NCBI GenBank assembly: GCA_945917985.1
Contig: CAMEIH010000006.1
Span: 1-64,000 of the forward strand
Length of the DNA stretch: 64,000 bases
DNA from: an uncultured Clostridium sp.
GTDB taxonomy: Bacteria; Bacillota; Clostridia; Lachnospirales; Lachnospiraceae
Direction of reading: 5' to 3'
The notes under the pieces were generated by a model. The model was not told the origin of the DNA. It did no database searches and worked only from the letters and a program-made list of their open reading frames with translations. Positions 61,387 to 64,000 of this stretch are shown piece after piece. The position numbers were made by a program, and so were the translations under genes. Position 1 is the stretch's first letter. Every line of letters starts with the position of its first letter.

Positions 61387-63444
61387 TCATGATCCTCCTA
61401 ACAAGCTTGCTACGGCGCTTGAGTTGGACTGCATCTTTGCAAGAGCAGTTTCCATAGCCGAAAACTTCTTATACCACTTATCCTCATAATCGGTCAGTTT
61501 TGCTTCCGCTTCCTTGATCTTGGTGGCATAGCTGTCATATTCTTCTTTCATCTTCTTATCGTCATACACAGTATTCATACTGCTGTAATCCGATCTCGCC
61601 ATCAGGTCATCCATCTTGGCATACAGGGTTTTGGACAACTGAGTGAAGAAATCCACGACTGTATTCGGGTCCTTGGTGATCATTTCCTTCAGAGTATTAT
61701 CCTTGGTCTTCAGGGTATCCTCATCCTCATCACCGTTAATATGATAAGCATTCTTCTCGTTGTCCGCTGCATTGAAATATCCAAGTGTCTCAATGCCGAA
61801 GTCAGACAGATACATAGTTTTGCCGTTTACGGTATATCCGCCTGCCATGATCTCCTTCATGGCACTGGAAACAGAATTGAGTGTGGAGTCGCGGCGAAGC
61901 AGGGAATCCTTGATCTTTTCCTCCCACTTCTCAACTTCCTTCTCACTCATGGAATCCTTTTCTTCATCGGTAAGGGGATCATAACCCTTGGAAGACTCAG
62001 CATTGTACAGCTTATCCATCTCGTTGATCAGGCTGCTGTACTCCTTGATGAAGTTCTTGACCATGTCATAGATGTCGCTGACATCATTTTCTGTTGTCAG
62101 AGTGATCTTCTCGCCGACTGCTGTTTCACCCTTGCAGGTAATGGTAAGTCCATTGATATCAAAAGTATTGCTGCTCGACTTAAAGGGTGCACCGTTTAAG
62201 GTGATCTCTGCATCCTCGCCGTCGACCTTAAACGCTTTACTTCCGGTCAGGTCGTCATAATTCGCAAGCACATCCTGTGCCTTAGCGATCTTTCCCTCGA
62301 TATCGGCAGTTGCCTCTGCCACAGTTTTAGCACCGGCTGTACCGTCAGCATTGATATAGTCTGTATTCAACACTGTAATTCTGGTGTTTTTTTCATCAAT
62401 GGATTCCAGGTTGTTGTCATGGCCGTCCAGATAGGAAAGTTCGCCCTTTGCCTTGTTCAAGTCTGCGGTCAGAGTTGCTTTGTCTTCCTCTGAAAGATTC
62501 TCATCCTTTAATTTATCTTCCAGCCCTTCTATCTTTGTTTTAAGTTCTGACTGTCTTGCAGCTCTCGCCGTTTCATCAGTGATATCGAAATCATCACTAC
62601 CATATTCTTCGTTGTAAGCCTTTACCAGTTCTTCCTGTTTTTTATTCAGGCTTTCCACTGCACTCTCAAGCGATTTTCTCTCTGCTATATAACTCTTTAA
62701 AAGCTCTGCTGTCTTTGCGTCGATAGCACTCTGCTTTGCATCCGGATCATTAGCAAGATCTGCATACTTCTGGTATGCTGCCTTCACGTCCTTATCATAA
62801 ACGAGAATTCCCAGCTTATCCAGTGCTTTTGTGCCACTGTCATTCGATGCAGTGATGGTAAAGTCTTTCTCTTCTCCTGTACCGCTCGCACCGATAAAAA
62901 GCCTCTGATTGGTTGCATCAAAGTTTGCCTTCACACCTACAGACTGCAGTTTGCTTACAAGACTGTTAATAGTTGTATTCTCATCAACTGTTATTTCCAC
63001 AGTCTTACCACCGCTGGTAATTTCAAATTTACTGCCTGCCTCAATGCCAAGCTTCTCAACAAGCTTGCTGCCGGAGGTTACCTTTTTACCGTCTTTATCA
63101 GTGATTTCAGCTCCCGTGAGATAACCGGCTTTTGCCAGCTTCTTGATCTCCAGTGACTGTACACTGTCCATAGCACTGTCTTTTGCGATTACACTGACCA
63201 GGTTATCGTTAGAGGTCTTTGTCGCTTTCTTCATATAGGATGACTGATAGCGAAGATCGCTCAAGGTACCGCTGTAAAGCTTCTTTATTTTATTATTGAG
63301 TTCTTTCCAGGCGTCCTGTTTCCATTCAAGCTTAGTCTGCTCTTTCTTCAGAGTATCTACCTTGACCTGCTTTACAGCAACCAGTTCCTGGATAATGCTC
63401 TCTGTATCAAGTCCGGACATCATTCCGGTTACACGCATTGCCAT
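61387..63444 (-). CDS. fliD: Flagellar filament capping protein FliD
   Basis: MRVTGMMSGLDTESIIQELVAVKQVKVDTLKKEQTKLEWKQDAWKELNNKIKKLY. Confidence 0.96.
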   Translation of the reverse strand: MAMRVTGMMSGLDTESIIQELVAVKQVKVDTLKKEQTKLEWKQDAWKELNNKIKKLYSGTLSDLRYQSSYMKKATKTSNDNLVSVIAKDSAMDSVQSLEIKKLAKAGYLTGAEITDKDGKKVTSGSKLVEKLGIEAGSKFEITSGGKTVEITVDENTTINSLVSKLQSVGVKANFDATNQRLFIGASGTGEEKDFTITASNDSGTKALDKLGILVYDKDVKAAYQKYADLANDPDAKQSAIDAKTAELLKSYIAERKSLESAVESLNKKQEELVKAYNEEYGSDDFDITDETARAARQSELKTKIEGLEDKLKDENLSEEDKATLTADLNKAKGELSYLDGHDNNLESIDEKNTRITVLNTDYINADGTAGAKTVAEATADIEGKIAKAQDVLANYDDLTGSKAFKVDGEDAEITLNGAPFKSSSNTFDINGLTITCKGETAVGEKITLTTENDVSDIYDMVKNFIKEYSSLINEMDKLYNAESSKGYDPLTDEEKDSMSEKEVEKWEEKIKDSLLRRDSTLNSVSSAMKEIMAGGYTVNGKTMYLSDFGIETLGYFNAADNEKNAYHINGDEDEDTLKTKDNTLKEMITKDPNTVVDFFTQLSKTLYAKMDDLMARSDYSSMNTVYDDKKMKEEYDSYATKIKEAEAKLTDYEDKWYKKFSAMETALAKMQSNSSAVASLLGGS

Positions 63445-63456
63445 ATGTATGATCTC

Positions 63457-63897
63457 CTATCTTCTCTCATCAACCAGGATACCTGCAAGTTCCCATGCTT
63501 TTGCGATCATGTCAAGAGTTTTTTCAGGGGGAAGTTCCTTGATTACTTCCTTGGTATCCTTATCTACAATTTTAATCGTCACTCTGTTGGTTTCTTCATG
63601 AATGCCAAATACAGCTTCGGAATGGGACATGTTTTTATTCAGCTGTTCAACAGCTTTCTTGATCTTCTCATTGTTTGACTGCTGCTGGTTGCTGTAGCTG
63701 CTATCCTGTCCGCTCTGGCTGTCCTGTTTCTCGGTTTCTGCCACTTTTACTGTGGTTGCATCATAGGCTGATACTTTCTCCGGTGTAGAGACTTCCGTGT
63801 CCTCTACAACTGTCTTCTGTACCGGTTTCGCCTGCTGTGTTGTCTGTGCCTGATAAGTCATTGCACTGCTTAATGGTTCAATTGCCATTGTAATCAC
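63457..63897 (-). CDS. flaG: FlaG-family protein
   Basis: VEQLNKNMSHSEAVFGIHEETNRVTIKIVDKDTKEVIKELPPEKTLDMIAKAWELAGILVDE. Confidence 0.92.
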   Translation of the reverse strand: MITMAIEPLSSAMTYQAQTTQQAKPVQKTVVEDTEVSTPEKVSAYDATTVKVAETEKQDSQSGQDSSYSNQQQSNNEKIKKAVEQLNKNMSHSEAVFGIHEETNRVTIKIVDKDTKEVIKELPPEKTLDMIAKAWELAGILVDERR

Positions 63898-63956
63898 CTC
63901 CGTGTGATAATAAAATATTTATGAGTTACTTAGAGTTTTCTAGTCTTCTTTAAACT

Positions 63957-63983
63957 ATATCGGATGAATGGGCAAAAAATTTA
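63957..63983 (-). promoter_or_regulatory. Sigma-28-type promoter of flaG-fliD-fliS
   Basis: Minus strand TAAA-N15-TCCGATAT (TAAATTTTTTGCCCATTCATCCGATAT). Confidence 0.8.
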
Positions 63984-64000
63984 GAGGGCATATAAAAATT

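Overview
The window looks like a low-GC Clostridia (Lachnospiraceae-like) chromosome segment; this is inferred from protein content and was not searched. From left to right: (1) About 0-5 kb is a mobile-element graveyard. It holds a TraX gene broken by one TGA, an ECF sigma/RsiV-like anti-sigma pair, an excisionase, a truncated integrase butted onto the 3' end of a response-regulator gene, and an XRE regulator. (2) About 5-23 kb is the core block on the minus strand: rpmG-secE-nusG-rplK-rplA-[CapA-like]-rplJ-rplL-rpoB-rpoC-rpsL-rpsG-fusA-tuf. fusA carries an in-frame TAG. (3) About 23-31 kb has an orphan FliD-like protein, glf, a DprA-like/phosphoribosyltransferase pair, an Rpn transposase remnant, and a CgeB-like plus GT2-TPR glycosyltransferase pair. 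(4) About 31.5-51.7 kb is a 20 kb minus-strand glycan island: CDP-glycerol-type glycerophosphotransferases, two fused CTP:glycerol-3-phosphate-type cytidylyltransferase domains, LicD, GDPD, several GTs, TIM-barrel proteins and DUF6270. (5) About 52-64 kb has Rpn, GT8, more CgeB/GT2-TPR paralogues, flagellin, an FlgN-like protein, fliS, fliD and flaG. The most interesting signal is that two sigma-28 (SigD/FliA)-type promoters with exact 15-nt spacing sit upstream of the glycan-island genes. They match the motif before flagellin (two copies) and flaG-fliD. Both glycan-island promoters are followed by terminator-like hairpins before the first gene. In addition, about eight enzymes of the island carry the same GxGxxG...DNxxxKWG-like Rossmann domain. 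I propose a motility-sigma-controlled, phosphoglycerol-type flagellar or surface glycosylation system. All homology calls are from reading motifs by eye; no database search was run.
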